From VAZQ01 sp036557665 (lineage in GTDB: Bacteria; Pseudomonadota; Alphaproteobacteria; Rhizobiales; Xanthobacteraceae): DNA of 64,000 nucleotides. Both the position numbers and the translations under genes were made by a program. The stretch lies in the NCBI GenBank assembly GCA_036557665.1, contig DATBHG010000002.1:124001-188000 (forward strand), read 5' to 3'. The notes under the pieces are model-generated. The model saw only the letters and a list, made by a program, of their open reading frames with translations, had not been told where the DNA came from and searched no databases. This document shows positions 41,027-50,248 of this stretch, in pieces; the first letter of the stretch is position 1, and the number at the start of each line of letters is the position of its first letter.

Positions 41027-42808
41027 ATGTTGACCGCCTCCGCCGACACCGACGAGAAAGGACAATTGGTGGCCACGATCGATCCGGTTACGCTCGCCGT
41101 CCTCAACGGTCGGCTGGTGCAGATCGCCGATGAGATGGACGCGACGCTCTATCGCTCTGCGTTCAATCCCATCATCGCCGAGGCGCACGATGCCTGTCAT
41201 GGCATCTATCACGCGCAAACGGGCGCGACGCTCGTGCAAGGAAGCTCCGGTCTGCCGATCTTTGTCGGGGCGATGGCATTCGCGGTCAAAGCGGTGATCG
41301 ACAAGGTTGCAAGGGACGGAGGGCTCGCCGAGGCCGACACGTTTTTGTTCAATGACCCCTACGACGGAGGGACGCATCTCAACGATTTCAGGCTCGTCCG
41401 CCCGTTCCTGCGCGGCGGTCGCGTCTTCGCCTGGCTCGCTTCCGTCGGCCATTGGCTCGACATCGGCGGCAATGTGCCCGGCAACTTCAATCCAAAAGCG
41501 ACCGAGAGTTTTCAGGAGGGTGTCCGCATTCCCCCGGTGAAGCTCGTGCGCGGGGGCGTGCTTCAGCATGATATCATCGACATCCTTGCTGCAAACTCAC
41601 GCGTCGCGCAATCGAATTGGGGCGACCTCAACGCCCAGCTCAACGCGCTCGATCTGGGCGAGCGGCGCCTGCATCAATTGCTCGACCAGTATGGCGATGA
41701 CACCATCGCCGCAGCGCTTGCTGCACTGGGCGCACGCGCCGAAGCGCTGATGCGCGCCGACATTGCTGCGCTGCCCGACGGCAGCTACAGCCGTGACGAT
41801 TTCCTCGATAATGACGGCGTCAGCGATGCCTCGCTGCGGATCGCGCTTGACCTCACCATAACCGGTGATCGCATGCGCATGGACTTCTCCCGCTCGGCGC
41901 CCCCATGCGCCGGCCCCCTCAATATTGCGCGCTCGACTACGATTGCCTGCTGCTATGTCGCGCTCAAGCATCTCTTTCCCGACGTCCCCGCGAATGCCGG
42001 CTGTCTCGCGCCGATCGAGTTCGTCATTCCCGACGCGACCCTGCTCGCGGTATCGGCACCGCGGCCGGTCGGGGGCTATACCGAAACCATCCTGCGCGTC
42101 ATTGACGTCATCTTCGGCGCCTTTGCCCAAGCCGTGCCGCCGCGCGCGCATGGCAGCCCGTTTGCCACAATCAACGCGCTTTCGCTGGCGGGCTGGCGAG
42201 AGCACGGCCGCAAATGGGTCATGTTTTGCTTCTTCGGCGGCGGTCTCGGCGGCAACCCCGAAGGCGATGGTCTTAATCACAGCAACAACCCGATCTCTAC
42301 CGCGACGATACCGCCGGTCGAGATTCTGGAGACGCTCTATCCCGTCATGTTCACGCAATGGGCGCTGCGGCCGGACTCGGGGGGCCCCGGCCGGCATCGC
42401 GGCGGGCTCGGCGCAATCTATGAGATCGAGGTCTTGGCGGAGAGCGGCGCTGATGTGTTCCTGCTCGGGGAACGAGGCAAGTATCCGCCGTTCGGGGTCA
42501 ACGGCGGCAAACCGGCGGCGCCCAACCGCGCCTTCTACGAGACGGATGCAGGCGAAGTCGTGCCGCCCCTGGTCTCCAAGATGACGGATGTGCACCTCCG
42601 GTGCCATCAAAAGGTGCGACTCGAAACCCCGGGCGGCGGCGGCTTCGGGGATCCGGCGACGCGTGAGCCCGAACGGGTCGTGCGCGACGTGCGGCTCGGC
42701 TACGTGACGCCCGAGGCGGCGCAACGTGACTACAAGGTGGTGCTGCGGAGGGACGGGCGGCTCGACCGCGACGCCACGCTGCGCACACGCGCTGAAGTGG
42801 CGCGATGA
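41027..42808 (+). CDS. Hydantoinase B / oxoprolinase subunit B family protein
   Basis: 593 residues of the HyuB family, which with HyuA forms ATP-dependent amidohydrolases or acetone-carboxylase-like enzymes. Recognisable stretches are DPVTLAVLNGRLVQIADEMD, HDACHGIYHAQTG, NDPYDGGTHLNDF and PGGGGFGDPATREPERV at the C-terminus. ATG 41027 is reported; a GTG at 41069 preceded by AAAGGA would remove 14 residues and fits the family start slightly better. The stop overlaps the hyuA start (ATGA, 42805-42808). Confidence 0.9.
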   Translation: MLTASADTDEKGQLVATIDPVTLAVLNGRLVQIADEMDATLYRSAFNPIIAEAHDACHGIYHAQTGATLVQGSSGLPIFVGAMAFAVKAVIDKVARDGGLAEADTFLFNDPYDGGTHLNDFRLVRPFLRGGRVFAWLASVGHWLDIGGNVPGNFNPKATESFQEGVRIPPVKLVRGGVLQHDIIDILAANSRVAQSNWGDLNAQLNALDLGERRLHQLLDQYGDDTIAAALAALGARAEALMRADIAALPDGSYSRDDFLDNDGVSDASLRIALDLTITGDRMRMDFSRSAPPCAGPLNIARSTTIACCYVALKHLFPDVPANAGCLAPIEFVIPDATLLAVSAPRPVGGYTETILRVIDVIFGAFAQAVPPRAHGSPFATINALSLAGWREHGRKWVMFCFFGGGLGGNPEGDGLNHSNNPISTATIPPVEILETLYPVMFTQWALRPDSGGPGRHRGGLGAIYEIEVLAESGADVFLLGERGKYPPFGVNGGKPAAPNRAFYETDAGEVVPPLVSKMTDVHLRCHQKVRLETPGGGGFGDPATREPERVVRDVRLGYVTPEAAQRDYKVVLRRDGRLDRDATLRTRAEVAR

Positions 42809-44961
42809 GCGGCTCAGGTTCAGGCCTCGTCGTCGGCGTAGACGTCGGCGGCACTTTCACCGACTTGTTTCTGCTCGATCCCGCCTCTCGCAGCTTCCGA
42901 AGCTGCAAGGTTGCGTCGCATCGCGGCGATGAGGCGCGCGGATTTGCCAACGGCCTCTCCCTCCTATGCAGGGACGAGTCGGGGTCCCCAAAAAACGCAA
43001 AGCGTTTTTTGGGGTGCCCCTCATGCCTCGCCCCTGCGGATGACATCATGCCGCTCGAAGCTCTTCGGATCGCGGGAGCGGTCGTGCACGGCACCACGGT
43101 CGGCACCAACGCCCTGCTGGAGCGGAGCGGGCCAAAGGTCGGGATCATCACGACTGCGGGTTTTCGCGACGTGCTGGAAATGCGCCGCCGAGACCGGCGG
43201 CGGGTATGGGGGCTTTGGGGTGACTTCATCCCGCTGGTCGAACGTGACATGCGCATGGAGGTGGGCGAGCGAACGCTTGCCGACGGAGCAATTCGACGGC
43301 ACGTGGATCCGACCGAGGTCAGGGCCGCAACACGGCGACTCCTCGCCGCAGGGGCGCAAAGCCTCGCGGTTCTCTTCATCAACGCCTACGCCAACCCTGA
43401 GAACGAGCGGCGCACCGCCGCCGAGATCCGCAGCGTCTGGCCGAACGAATACGTGACCGCCTCGCATGAAGTGCTTGCCGAAATCAGGGAGTTCGAGCGC
43501 TTCTCGACCGCCGCCATCAATGCCTACCTGCAACCGGTCGTCGGAGCGTATCTGGCCAAGCTCGAAGCGTGGCTTGCCGCCCGACAATTCGGCGGCGGCC
43601 TCCATGTCGTGCAGTCGAACGGCGGCGTCATGTCGGTCGCAAGCGCACGCAGGCTCCCGGTGCGAACGGCGGTCTCCGGACCGGCGGCGGGGGTCGTGGC
43701 GGCAACGGCACTGGCGCAAGCTGCCGGATTCGAGAACGTCATCACCTGCGATCTCGGCGGCACGTCTTTCGACGTTTCCGTCATTGCCGCAGGGAAGGCA
43801 GCAGTGGCGCCGCAGACCACCGTGGATTTTGGCATCGTCATCCGCACACCCATGATCGAGATCACGACCATAGGGGCAGGCGGCGGCTCGCTCGCCTCGG
43901 TCGATCGCGGCGGACTGCTCCAGGTCGGGCCGGAAAGCGCAGGCTCCGTGCCGGGACCGGCCTGCTACGGGTACGGCAACGCCCGCCCCACGCTGACCGA
44001 TGCGCAGGTGGTCCTGGGCCGCATTAATGCAGACCGCCCCCTCGGTGAGCTCAAGTCACTCGATGTCGAGGCCGCGAAGCGAGCCGTTGCAACGCATGTG
44101 GGCGCGAGCCTCGGACTTTCAGTTGTAGAGGCAGCGGAAGCCATCGTGCAGGTGGCAGAAGCCAGGATGGCCGGAGCCATACGTCTGGTTTCCATCGAGC
44201 GCGGGCATGATCCCGATCATTTCATCCTCATGCCTTTTGGCGGTGGCGGCGCCTTGCACGTCGCCGCCCTCATTCGTCAGATCGGGCTGAAGTGTGCGCT
44301 GGTGCCGAGATTGCCCGGAATTACCTCGGCGCTCGGCTGCGCCATTGCCGATCTCAAGCACGACGTGGTGCAGACCGTGAGCCTCATGCTGGATGAGTTG
44401 CAGGTGGAGGATCTGGAGCAGCGCATGCTTATCGCGGGGAGGGCGGCGCATGCCGTGGTTGCGGGCGCGGGGATTCTGATCGAGCGCACGGACATCGTTT
44501 ATGAGCTCGACATGTACTACCTCGGACAAACGCATACGCTCGCCGTGCCGGTCTGCATCACGGACGGCACATATGGTCCGCTTGGGCTTACGCAAGACGC
44601 AATGCGCGCCGCCTTCGAGCAGGCCTATTCCGTCGCGTTCAGCCGGTTGCTGCCGGGGCTGCCCGTGGGCATCATGTCTTTGCGCGCTACGGCGATCGGG
44701 AAACGCCCGGCTTTCGACGCTTCAGTATTTGCCCCGCAGCCGTGCTCGTCGCTGGAGAAGGCGCGGCAGGGCGAGCGGCAGGTCTGGTTCGACGGGGGAT
44801 GGCGTCAGACGGGTATCTGGTCACGGCTCGATCTGCCGGCTGGCAGCGTCATCCAGGGTCCCGCAATCCTCGAGCAGCCCGATTCCACCACGGTCATCGA
44901 GCCGGGGTTCAGCGGGAGAACGGACCCTTTGGGGAACTTGATTCTGGAATTAGCGAGCTGA
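42805..44961 (+). CDS. Hydantoinase A / oxoprolinase subunit A family protein with in-frame palindrome
   Basis: 718-residue HyuA protein, an ASKHA-fold ATPase. The phosphate loop is GVDVGGTFTDLF (11-22), followed later by VVHGTTVGTNALLERSG (93-109), ISGPAAGV-like SGPAAGVVAATA and TCDLGGTSFDVS. Between the first two, about 20 extra residues (55-78, CRDESGSPKNAKRFLG and on) are encoded by a 70-bp palindrome. The frame is kept, and the rest is full length. It forms a coupled pair with hyuB; the substrate may be a hydantoin, an oxoproline or a ketone. Confidence 0.9.
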   Translation: MSGSGSGLVVGVDVGGTFTDLFLLDPASRSFRSCKVASHRGDEARGFANGLSLLCRDESGSPKNAKRFLGCPSCLAPADDIMPLEALRIAGAVVHGTTVGTNALLERSGPKVGIITTAGFRDVLEMRRRDRRRVWGLWGDFIPLVERDMRMEVGERTLADGAIRRHVDPTEVRAATRRLLAAGAQSLAVLFINAYANPENERRTAAEIRSVWPNEYVTASHEVLAEIREFERFSTAAINAYLQPVVGAYLAKLEAWLAARQFGGGLHVVQSNGGVMSVASARRLPVRTAVSGPAAGVVAATALAQAAGFENVITCDLGGTSFDVSVIAAGKAAVAPQTTVDFGIVIRTPMIEITTIGAGGGSLASVDRGGLLQVGPESAGSVPGPACYGYGNARPTLTDAQVVLGRINADRPLGELKSLDVEAAKRAVATHVGASLGLSVVEAAEAIVQVAEARMAGAIRLVSIERGHDPDHFILMPFGGGGALHVAALIRQIGLKCALVPRLPGITSALGCAIADLKHDVVQTVSLMLDELQVEDLEQRMLIAGRAAHAVVAGAGILIERTDIVYELDMYYLGQTHTLAVPVCITDGTYGPLGLTQDAMRAAFEQAYSVAFSRLLPGLPVGIMSLRATAIGKRPAFDASVFAPQPCSSLEKARQGERQVWFDGGWRQTGIWSRLDLPAGSVIQGPAILEQPDSTTVIEPGFSGRTDPLGNLILELAS
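42968..43037. repeat. 70-bp palindromic element inserted in hyuA
   Basis: A perfect 13-bp inverted repeat with a 3-base loop (ccccaaaaaacgc, aaa, gcgttttttgggg; 42986-43014) sits inside outer arms gcagggacgag (42968) and ctcgcccctgc (43027-43037). It is AT-rich at its core, unlike the flanking codons, and is read in frame. Confidence 0.85.
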
Positions 44962-45061
44962 CCAGTAGCTCATATCAGAGGCTCAACATGTCGCGTACAA
45001 AAGTCAGCGGGCAGACAGATACTCCGGATAGCAAGTTTCTGCGCGGTAGCGGTTGTAGCTG

Positions 45062-45418
45062 CTACTGCCGCGAACCGCCTGGACGCCCGAACCCGAACAC
45101 GCCAAAGAACACCTCTCGTGCGTTGGCCAGCCAGCTCGGATCCGCATCGCCAATGCGCCCCGCGACAATCTCTTTGTTGAGCGTGGCGATTTTGTCGAAC
45201 CGCACCAACGAGAGCGCCTTGAGTCCGGTTCCGGCGGTCGGTGCTATCGGCATGGCATCGCCATCCTCACGAGGCATCGAGGTGATGTAGCCGACAATCA
45301 CGTCTGTCCGGCGCTCATTGTCCGTGGAACTGACCAGTGCTGGGCGGCGCTTGGCAGCGCTCAGATCGGTAAAGGGAGAATCGGTCAGAACGATTGCGCC
45401 AAATGGAATCGCGATCAC
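45062..45418 (-). CDS. PemK/MazF-like toxin of a type II toxin-antitoxin pair
   Basis: 118 residues, GTG start at 45418. The opening PFGAIVLTDSPFTDLSAAKRRPALV matches the MazF/PemK/Kid fold, in which strand 1 is followed by a loop carrying K/R-RPAL(V). VIVGYITSM follows. Such toxins are mRNA endonucleases. The start overlaps the antitoxin stop by four bases, the usual antitoxin-first order. The C-terminal tail after about residue 100 (FGFGRPGGSRQ) is longer than common. Confidence 0.78.
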   Translation of the reverse strand: MIAIPFGAIVLTDSPFTDLSAAKRRPALVSSTDNERRTDVIVGYITSMPREDGDAMPIAPTAGTGLKALSLVRFDKIATLNKEIVAGRIGDADPSWLANAREVFFGVFGFGRPGGSRQ

Positions 45419-45636
45419 GTGCGGAAGCGCTCAATCAAATCAGCATCGCTGTACAGATCGGGCTCCTCGGCCAGCCAGTCGAACGCACCACCCGCAGCAT
45501 TGATGGCCGTAATAGAGGGTTCGCCCACATCGATACTTTCAACCACGACCCGCAACCGCTGCCGCGGTGGTATGCCGCGCCGACGCAACTCATCGCTCAC
45601 CTTGCCTGCCTCAATGTCACTCAGAATCTGTCGCAT
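45415..45636 (-). CDS. Antitoxin partner of the PemK/MazF-like toxin
   Basis: 73 residues. The N-terminal half has basic residues suited to DNA contact (DELRRRGIPPRQRLRVVVES), and the C-terminus is acidic (DWLAEEPDLYSDADLIERF), typical of a toxin-wrapping tail. The assignment rests mostly on position: it is immediately upstream and overlaps the toxin start. Confidence 0.7.
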   Translation of the reverse strand: MRQILSDIEAGKVSDELRRRGIPPRQRLRVVVESIDVGEPSITAINAAGGAFDWLAEEPDLYSDADLIERFRT

Positions 45637-45866
45637 AGGGCAAATGTAGTCTTACGGAGATCTGGGGGCAATCGGACAATCGGAACAGGTCAGCGTGTCG
45701 CGTGGCGCATGGATCAGCACTAGCGAGGCGAAGACCATCGCGCTGCGCAAGCAGCTGGCTATCCCCCTGCCGGCCTCGGGATCATGACCGCGACGAAGCT
45801 CGTACTTCGCCGCATCATGGAAGACGGCTGCGCCCCCTATCTAGATTTTGACCTGAAATGTGAGAA

Positions 45867-47786
45867 CTACGCCTGCGGCTGCGGCTCGAGGCCGCCGGTA
45901 TCCGGACGCGGGCGAGGCTTGCCCGCAGGCGGCACTGCCGACCCGCGCGGCGTTATCGGCTCGATCACGGATTCACGGGTCGGGCGTTTGCCTGCAAGCA
46001 GGTCCTTGATCTCATCACCGGTAAGCGTTTCGAACTCGAGCAGGCTCTTGGCGAGCAACTCCAGATCCGCACGCTTGTGCTCCAGAATATGCTGCGCCTC
46101 GGAATAGCCCGCTTCGACCAGACGCTTGATCTCCCCGTCGATCTTGCGGCTTGTCTCCTCCGAGACATTCTGCTGCCGGGCAACCTGGTAGCCGAGGAAA
46201 ACCTCGTCCTGGTTCTCGCCGTAAGCAACCGTGCCGAGCTGCTCGGACAACCCCCAGCGCGTCACCATCATGCGCGCGAGCTTGGTCGCCTGCTCGATGT
46301 CGGAGGCGGCGCCGGAGGTGACCTTCTCGCGCCCGAAGACGAGCTCCTCGGCGACACGGCCCCCCATCATGATGGCAAGCCGCGAGGTCATCTGCTCGAG
46401 GCTCATGGAAAGCTTGTCGCGCTCGGGCAGTTGCATGACCATGCCCAGCGCCCGACCGCGCGGGATGATGGTGGCCTTGTGCACTGGATCGGTGGCCTTG
46501 ACGTTGAGCGCGACGATGGCGTGGCCGCCCTCGTGATAGGCGGTGAGCAGCTTCTCCTCCTCGGTCATGACCAGGGATTTGCGCTCCGCGCCCATCATCA
46601 CCTTGTCCTTGGCGTCCTCGAACTCGATCTGGGTCACCATGCGCTTGTTGCGCCGTGCCGCCATCAAGGCAGCCTCGTTCACCAGATTCATGAGATCGGC
46701 GCCGGAGAAACCCGGCGTGCCGCGAGCGGTGGTCTTGAGATTGACGTCGGGCGCCAGCGGCACCTTGCGCACGTGCACCTTGAGAATCTGCTCGCGGCCG
46801 ACCACGTCGGGATTGGGAACGATGACCTGACGGTCGAAGCGGCCCGGGCGCAGCAAAGCCGGATCGAGCACGTCGGGCCGGTTGGTGGCGGCGATGAGGA
46901 TGATGCCCTCGTTCGCCTCGAAGCCATCCATCTCGACGAGGAGCTGATTGAGCGTCTGCTCGCGCTCGTCATTGCCGCCGCCAAGCCCCGCTCCGCGGTG
47001 GCGGCCGACGGCATCGATCTCGTCGATGAAAATGATGCACGGCGCGTTCTTCTTCGCCTGCTCGAACATGTCGCGCACGCGCGAGGCGCCGACGCCCACG
47101 AACATCTCGACGAAGTCCGAGCCCGAGATGGTGAAGAACGGCACGTTCGCCTCGCCGGCAATGGCGCGCGCGAGCAGCGTCTTGCCTGTGCCGGGCGGCC
47201 CGACGAGCAAAACGCCGCGGGGAATCCGCCCGCCGAGGCGCTGAAATTTCCCTGGATCGCGCAGGAACTCGACGATCTCCTGGAGATCCTGCTTGGCTTC
47301 ATCGACCCCGGCCACGTCCTCGAACGTGACCCGTCCGTGCGCCTCGGTCAAAAGCTTCGCGCGGCTCTTGCCAAAGCCGAGAGCTTTGCCGCCGGCGCCC
47401 TGCATCTGGCGGGAAAGAAAGATCCACACGCCAATGAGCGCAATGAACGGAAGCCACGACACCAGCAGCGAGACAAACCAGGGAACGTCGTTCTGCTGCG
47501 GCCGGGCGGTAATGGACACCCCCTTGCCATAAAGCCGCTGCACCAGACTGGGGTCGTTCGGAGCGTAGGTCTGGAAGCTGCGACCGTCCGTGAATGTGCC
47601 GTGAATCTCCGGCCCCTGGATCAGGACATCGCGCACCCGGCCTTGATCGACCTCACTGAGGAGTTGCGAGAAGGAGATGTCCTGCGCGCTGGTGCGCTGA
47701 CCCGGGTTTTGAAACAGCGTGAAAAGGGCAAGCAGCAGGAGGACGATAATCACCCACAGGGCGAAGTTGCGCAGATTGGCATTCAT
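45867..47786 (-). CDS. ftsH: ATP-dependent zinc metalloprotease FtsH
   Basis: 639-residue inner-membrane AAA+ protease that degrades misfolded membrane proteins and regulators. Two transmembrane segments lie at about 8-26 and 103-125. Walker A is GPPGTGKT (196-203), Walker B IIFIDEID (251-258), the second region of homology DVLDPALLRPGRFDR, and the zinc site HEGGH (418-422) with D496 as likely third ligand. The site reads HEGGH rather than the more common HEAGH; the metal and catalytic residues are intact. It is the last gene of the tol-pal-tilS block. Confidence 0.98.
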   Translation of the reverse strand: MNANLRNFALWVIIVLLLLALFTLFQNPGQRTSAQDISFSQLLSEVDQGRVRDVLIQGPEIHGTFTDGRSFQTYAPNDPSLVQRLYGKGVSITARPQQNDVPWFVSLLVSWLPFIALIGVWIFLSRQMQGAGGKALGFGKSRAKLLTEAHGRVTFEDVAGVDEAKQDLQEIVEFLRDPGKFQRLGGRIPRGVLLVGPPGTGKTLLARAIAGEANVPFFTISGSDFVEMFVGVGASRVRDMFEQAKKNAPCIIFIDEIDAVGRHRGAGLGGGNDEREQTLNQLLVEMDGFEANEGIILIAATNRPDVLDPALLRPGRFDRQVIVPNPDVVGREQILKVHVRKVPLAPDVNLKTTARGTPGFSGADLMNLVNEAALMAARRNKRMVTQIEFEDAKDKVMMGAERKSLVMTEEEKLLTAYHEGGHAIVALNVKATDPVHKATIIPRGRALGMVMQLPERDKLSMSLEQMTSRLAIMMGGRVAEELVFGREKVTSGAASDIEQATKLARMMVTRWGLSEQLGTVAYGENQDEVFLGYQVARQQNVSEETSRKIDGEIKRLVEAGYSEAQHILEHKRADLELLAKSLLEFETLTGDEIKDLLAGKRPTRESVIEPITPRGSAVPPAGKPRPRPDTGGLEPQPQA

Positions 47787-47831
47787 CCCTTGTCCTAACT
47801 TGGCCGCGGGTCATCTTCTAGCCCAGGCCAT

Positions 47832-47837
47832 ACTATA
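47832..47837 (-). promoter_or_regulatory. Possible -10 element upstream of ftsH
   Basis: On the minus strand the sequence reads TATAGT about 45 bases before the ftsH ATG, in the 198-base gap after tilS. No strong -35 was found, and no clear heat-shock promoter was recognised. Confidence 0.3.
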
Positions 47838-47984
47838 GCAACTCGTTGCGGCCGATTCGCGTCCATCGCCGTCACAATTTATGTGCGGGGCATCCTTCTG
47901 CCAAGAGAACCGGTTTTTTCTTTATTTCGGGCCACTTGGGGGTAATTCAAGCGATTGGATACGGCTCGGTGACAGGGACGGACC

Positions 47985-49142
47985 TCAATACCTCTTTTCA
48001 GGGGAGGGATTGGAGAAGCGCCTCGTGCGCCGGGGCGGCGCCATCTCGATGGTCAATCCGGTCCTGTTCAGCGTGATCATTGCGCCAGCCAGCGTGCGGC
48101 GCAGACGCAACTTGCCGGCCCGTCTGGCACTTGCGAGCGCATCGTACAAAGCCTCCAGCTTCCCGAGTTGCGCCCGCACCTCATCGCCGGTCCGTGCGAC
48201 GGCGCGGCCAAGCAGCCGGATGGCAATCTCCGCGGGAAGCGCAAAGAAAGTCGCCGGATCAAGCACGACCGGGGCGGCTTCGGGAAAACCGCGCGCAACC
48301 GCGCGCGCCACAGCTGCGTCAACCGCGGCCTCCAGCGCAGTTTCGGCCCGCTGCAAGCGTCGTGCAAACAGGGCGATCCGGCCTGCATCCAGACCCTCCC
48401 GTGCGAGCGCGGGCATCACGTTGCGCAGCCGCGCGCGGGCAAAGCGCGGATCGCGGTTGGAAGGATCCTCAACGTAAGGAATGTCGGCCGCTTGCAGCGT
48501 TGCGATGAGCCGCGCTTTCGGGATTCCAAGGAAAGGCCGCACCAGCAGAGCTTCTCCTGTCGTCCTTCTGGTGGATGCACACATACTCCGCACGATGCCG
48601 GTATTGCGTGCGCCGCGGCTCGGCGCGGGTTGTTCTCCTGACGACGGGGCAAGCGCCAGAGGAGTCACCTCTCTCATGCCGCAAAGGCCGCTGATGCCGC
48701 TACCGCGGCTCATGCGAAACAAGACAGTCTCGACCTGATCATCGATGGTATGGGCAGTCAGAATGTGATGGGCCCCGACGCTGCCGGCAAAGCTCCCGAG
48801 CAGTCGATAGCGTGCCGTCCGGGCCGCCTGCTGGAGACCGGTTTTCGGCTTTTGCCCTCTCCAGCGCAGGATGCGGTGTTGCACGCCGAGCCGGCGTGCG
48901 AGCCGCTTCACGGCACGTGCCTCGGCATCCGATTCGGCGCGCAGTCCATGATCGACGGTAACGGCGATGAGCTTTGGTCCATTCTTGCGGGCGGCGCGCC
49001 AGCGTGCTGCCAGGGCGAGGAGCGCCGTGGAGTCGGGGCCGCCGGAAACCGCCAGGACCAGGGCAGGGGCCTGCGTCAGTGATTGAAAGAGCTTGTTTGC
49101 CTCGGCTGCGGAAACAGGTTTCGCAGGCTCAGCAGCGGTCAC
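47985..49142 (-). CDS. tilS: tRNA(Ile)-lysidine synthetase TilS
   Basis: 385 residues, GTG start at 49142 overlapping the end of cpoB by 14 bases. The PP-loop motif AVSGGPDSTALL (about 31-42) marks the ATP pyrophosphatase that converts C34 of tRNA-Ile(CAU) to lysidine, needed to read AUA. RPFLGIPKARLIATL and VEDPSNRD are family signatures. Between GLCGMREVTPLAL and LLVRPF lies a stretch of about 35 residues of low similarity that may be an insertion, flanked by near-identical 13-base direct repeats. Confidence 0.93.
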   Translation of the reverse strand: MTAAEPAKPVSAAEANKLFQSLTQAPALVLAVSGGPDSTALLALAARWRAARKNGPKLIAVTVDHGLRAESDAEARAVKRLARRLGVQHRILRWRGQKPKTGLQQAARTARYRLLGSFAGSVGAHHILTAHTIDDQVETVLFRMSRGSGISGLCGMREVTPLALAPSSGEQPAPSRGARNTGIVRSMCASTRRTTGEALLVRPFLGIPKARLIATLQAADIPYVEDPSNRDPRFARARLRNVMPALAREGLDAGRIALFARRLQRAETALEAAVDAAVARAVARGFPEAAPVVLDPATFFALPAEIAIRLLGRAVARTGDEVRAQLGKLEALYDALASARRAGKLRLRRTLAGAMITLNRTGLTIEMAPPRRTRRFSNPSPEKRY

Positions 49143-50151
49143 GCTTCTGTTCTCGCTCGACCGCCTGTTTTAGGGCCGCCGATGTCCGCGGAAACTTCCG
49201 TATGACCTCACCCAGCGAGGCGCAGGCCGCTTCCTTCTCGCCAAGCGACGCCAGCGATTGCCCGAGCCGAAGCAGTGCATCCGGGGCTCGCGGATTGCCT
49301 TCGAACTTGGTCGAGACGTTGAGGAAGGCCTCTGCCGCCTCGCGAAAGCGCTGGCGCTGGAACAGGCTCTCACCAAGCCAGAAGGTCGCTTCGCCTGCCA
49401 AGCGGTCGCTCGGATACTTGCTCAAGAAATTATGGAAACTGTCCTCGGCAAGCGCGTAGTCCCGATGCAGGACGTAGCCGTATGCGAGATCGAACTCGTC
49501 TTTCGGGGTCTGCGTGGGCGGAAGCGTGGCGAGCGTGGCTCCCCCGCCGGGCCCGGGGCCGGGATGCGTCGGCGAACCTGGCGATGCGTCCGCCATGTCA
49601 CCAGGACCCGGGTGCTGCCCGGGCGGCATTCCTCCCAGGCTCCGCGGTGCGCCGGGCGCAGTGGGGTTGAGGGTTGGATCGAAAGCATCCCCATGTCGCG
49701 CAGGAGCGGGGCTGGGGCCCGGCGCCGGTGGCGACACGGCGGCTTGCGAGCGGCCCTGCGGCGGTGATCGGGCCGCTCCCCGGTACTCCGCATCCTCCTG
49801 CATGCGGCGAACTTGATTCTCGAGCTGCTGATTACGAAACTGGAGCTGCTCAATGGTTCCGGTGAGCTGCCGCACTTGGGCTTCGAGGCGCTCGAGCCGA
49901 ACGAGGAGATCAGACCCGCCAACCTGGGCGGTCCGCTCCAATGATTGCTGCGGCGCGTTCCGCTCGCCCGAGATGCGTTCACTCCCGCCGAAGAACAGGT
50001 TCAACAGCCCGGGCGATTCGCTATCCTGTGCGAATGACGGAGAGAGATTCGCGCCGACAGCAAAGGCCGCCATGAGAGCGAGCGCTGATGCCCGTCGAGG
50101 GACGAAGCGAGTCATAGATTTCAGGGCGCGGTTGAAGACGCAAGCTACCAT
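49129..50151 (-). CDS. cpoB: Cell division coordinator CpoB / YbgF-like Tol-Pal protein
   Basis: Periplasmic protein of about 340 residues. A signal peptide ends LSPSFAQ. A coiled coil follows (LLVRLERLEAQVRQL, IEQLQFRNQQLENQVRRMQE), then a long Pro/Gly-rich linker and C-terminal TPR repeats (FDLAYGYVLHRDYALAEDSF, GEATFWLGESLFQRQRFREA). It links Tol-Pal with peptidoglycan synthesis at the septum. ATG 50151 was taken; ATG 50115 (MTRFVPRRASALAL) would give a more typical signal length. Confidence 0.93.
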   Translation of the reverse strand: MVACVFNRALKSMTRFVPRRASALALMAAFAVGANLSPSFAQDSESPGLLNLFFGGSERISGERNAPQQSLERTAQVGGSDLLVRLERLEAQVRQLTGTIEQLQFRNQQLENQVRRMQEDAEYRGAARSPPQGRSQAAVSPPAPGPSPAPARHGDAFDPTLNPTAPGAPRSLGGMPPGQHPGPGDMADASPGSPTHPGPGPGGGATLATLPPTQTPKDEFDLAYGYVLHRDYALAEDSFHNFLSKYPSDRLAGEATFWLGESLFQRQRFREAAEAFLNVSTKFEGNPRAPDALLRLGQSLASLGEKEAACASLGEVIRKFPRTSAALKQAVEREQKRDRC

Positions 50152-50189
50152 ACGAGTCGGTGCGTCCAAATTGTGACTGATGAAGCGCA

Positions 50190-50211
50190 GCCGGCGCCCG
50201 AAGGCGCCGGC
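50190..50211 (-). promoter_or_regulatory. UUCG-tetraloop hairpin between pal and cpoB
   Basis: On the transcribed strand the RNA reads GCCGGCGCC-UUCG-GGCGCCGGC, a perfect 9-bp stem closed by the extra-stable C(UUCG)G loop. No T-run follows, so simple termination is unlikely. It may set the pal:cpoB ratio by RNA processing or partial attenuation. Confidence 0.75.
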
Positions 50212-50248
50212 TCGTCCCCTTCCCCCGTGTTCGTGTTGCCTATGTTGT

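Noticed and set aside
45637..45866. Short frames between the antitoxin and ftsH genes
   Set aside because: No start with a ribosome site and no recognisable sequence; one frame simply runs into antisense ftsH.
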